Shown here piece by piece: positions 4,988-5,456 of a stretch of DNA of 5,456 nt. A model generated the notes under the pieces. The model saw nothing but the letters and a program-made list of their open reading frames with translations, did not search any database and was not told the origin of the DNA. The position numbers and the translations under genes were made by a program. The stretch comes from Humisphaera sp. (lineage in GTDB: Bacteria; Planctomycetota; Phycisphaerae; Tepidisphaerales; Tepidisphaeraceae): positions 1-5,456 of the forward strand of contig JANXVV010000468.1 in assembly GCA_025351525.1 (NCBI GenBank), in the 5' to 3' direction. Each line of letters opens with the position of its first letter. Position 1 is the stretch's first letter.

Positions 4988-4991
4988 GGAG
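4988..4991 (+). promoter_or_regulatory. Ribosome binding site that fixes the TTG start of the sigma gene
   Basis: GGAG lies 7 bases before the TTG at 4999. There is no in-frame ATG between the TGA at 4963 and this point. The other in-frame TTG (4966) has no such site and would add residues atypical for the family. Confidence 0.65.
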
Positions 4992-4998
4992 CGACCCA

Positions 4999-5456
4999 TT
5001 GACCGAGACCGACGAGGAACTGGTCCTCAAAAGCCAGGCCGGTAACAGAACGGCATTCGAGGCACTCGTGCGGCGAACCGCACGTCTGGTGTTCGCACGG
5101 CTTTACCTCGACATCGGCCGTCCCCGCGATGCCGAAGATTTGGTGCAGGAAACGTTCCTCCTCGCCTGGCGGTCGATCCGACAGATGACCGACCCGACGG
5201 GATTCCGACCCTGGCTGTTGTCGATCGCCCATACCGTCGCGATCGATTCTGCGCGGCATGATGGCCGAAAAAAGCGCAGCGGCAACCGGGTGAATGGTGA
5301 CGTGCTCGGATCGATCCCTGCGGAAACGCCCGGGCCAGCGGAGGCGGTGATGGCGGAGGAGTCGCGGCAAAATGTACTGGCCCTGCTCCGCGACCTGCCG
5401 GAAGAATATCGGCTCCCCTTGATGCTCCGATATCTGAACGATTTTGATTACCAGAC
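4999..5456 (+). CDS. ECF-type RNA polymerase sigma factor (sigma-70 family), 3' end outside the window
   Basis: Directs RNA polymerase core to a specific promoter set. The 152 visible residues begin MTETDEELVLKSQAGNRTAF, the usual start of ECF factors. Sigma region 2 spans about 19-88: core-binding and -10 recognition helices, with DAEDLVQETFLLAW (44-57) and PWLLSIAHTVAIDSAR (71-86, region 2.4). A basic/Gly-rich linker (GRKKRSGNR) and an acidic stretch (about 108-122) lead into region 4, which starts near 124 with LLRDLPEEYRLPLMLRYLNDFDYQ and is cut by the window edge before its helix-turn-helix. No region 1.1 or region 3 is present, which marks it as ECF. The start is TTG with GGAG 7 bases upstream. 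Whether an anti-sigma factor or a planctomycete C-terminal extension (for example WD40 or a membrane domain) follows cannot be seen. Its trigger is unknown. Confidence 0.93.
   Translation, partial: MTETDEELVLKSQAGNRTAFEALVRRTARLVFARLYLDIGRPRDAEDLVQETFLLAWRSIRQMTDPTGFRPWLLSIAHTVAIDSARHDGRKKRSGNRVNGDVLGSIPAETPGPAEAVMAEESRQNVLALLRDLPEEYRLPLMLRYLNDFDYQ

Noticed and set aside
4966..4998. Upstream TTG (4966) as start of the sigma factor
   Set aside because: No Shine-Dalgarno, it adds residues atypical of ECF factors and would lie before the likely transcription start; TTG 4999 has GGAG at 7 bases.

Overview
The window is GC-rich, protein-dense chromosomal DNA. It holds six recognisable genes: two are cut by the window edges and four are complete, with short intergenic gaps. 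The gene types suggest a planctomycete, possibly near Gemmata: an ECF sigma factor with a TTG start, a xylose-isomerase-like TIM-barrel protein, a secreted alpha/beta hydrolase, weak or absent Shine-Dalgarno sites, and a G/C-rich 'CCCCTCACCCTAACCC' type repeat. This assignment is an inference from protein flavour only; the window contains no rRNA or tRNA.

Layout. At the left edge is the 3' part of a GNAT acetyltransferase (+, to 442). It converges on a minus-strand TIM-barrel 'sugar phosphate isomerase/epimerase' (514-1407), which has its own likely terminator at 480-506. About 100 bases further on begins a tight minus-strand block, in transcription order thiG (4055-3237), an exported alpha/beta hydrolase (3236-2214) and rsmG (2214-1510). 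The thiG stop abuts the hydrolase start, and the hydrolase stop overlaps the rsmG start as TGATG, so the three are almost certainly co-transcribed and at least partly translationally coupled. They have no obvious common pathway: thiazole synthesis for thiamine, an extracytoplasmic esterase, and 16S rRNA G527 methylation.

The 303-base gap 4056-4358 lies between divergent genes. It carries a TATAAT box 10 bases before the thiG ATG, a perfect 10-bp-arm palindrome (4096-4117), and a head-to-head pair of REP-like elements (4150-4195 and 4253-4296). Each REP copy contains a hairpin with a differing but still self-complementary tip, and a four-tract G-quadruplex motif. To the right is a small membrane-anchored protein with a coiled coil and a C-terminal helix-turn-helix-like domain (4359-4877). 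Its stop codon is buried in a strong intrinsic terminator (4859-4916). An ECF-type sigma factor then starts at TTG 4999 and runs off the window. Just upstream of it, GAAACTT-N16-TCTGA resembles the promoter class used by RpoE-like ECF factors, which suggests autoregulation.

I see no defence system, CRISPR array, prophage, transposase or clearly new multi-gene system. The most notable items are the structured REP pair in a divergent promoter region, the putative ECF autoregulatory promoter, the TIM-barrel protein with altered metal-ligand positions, and the SwrB/DUF2802-like architecture of the small membrane protein.
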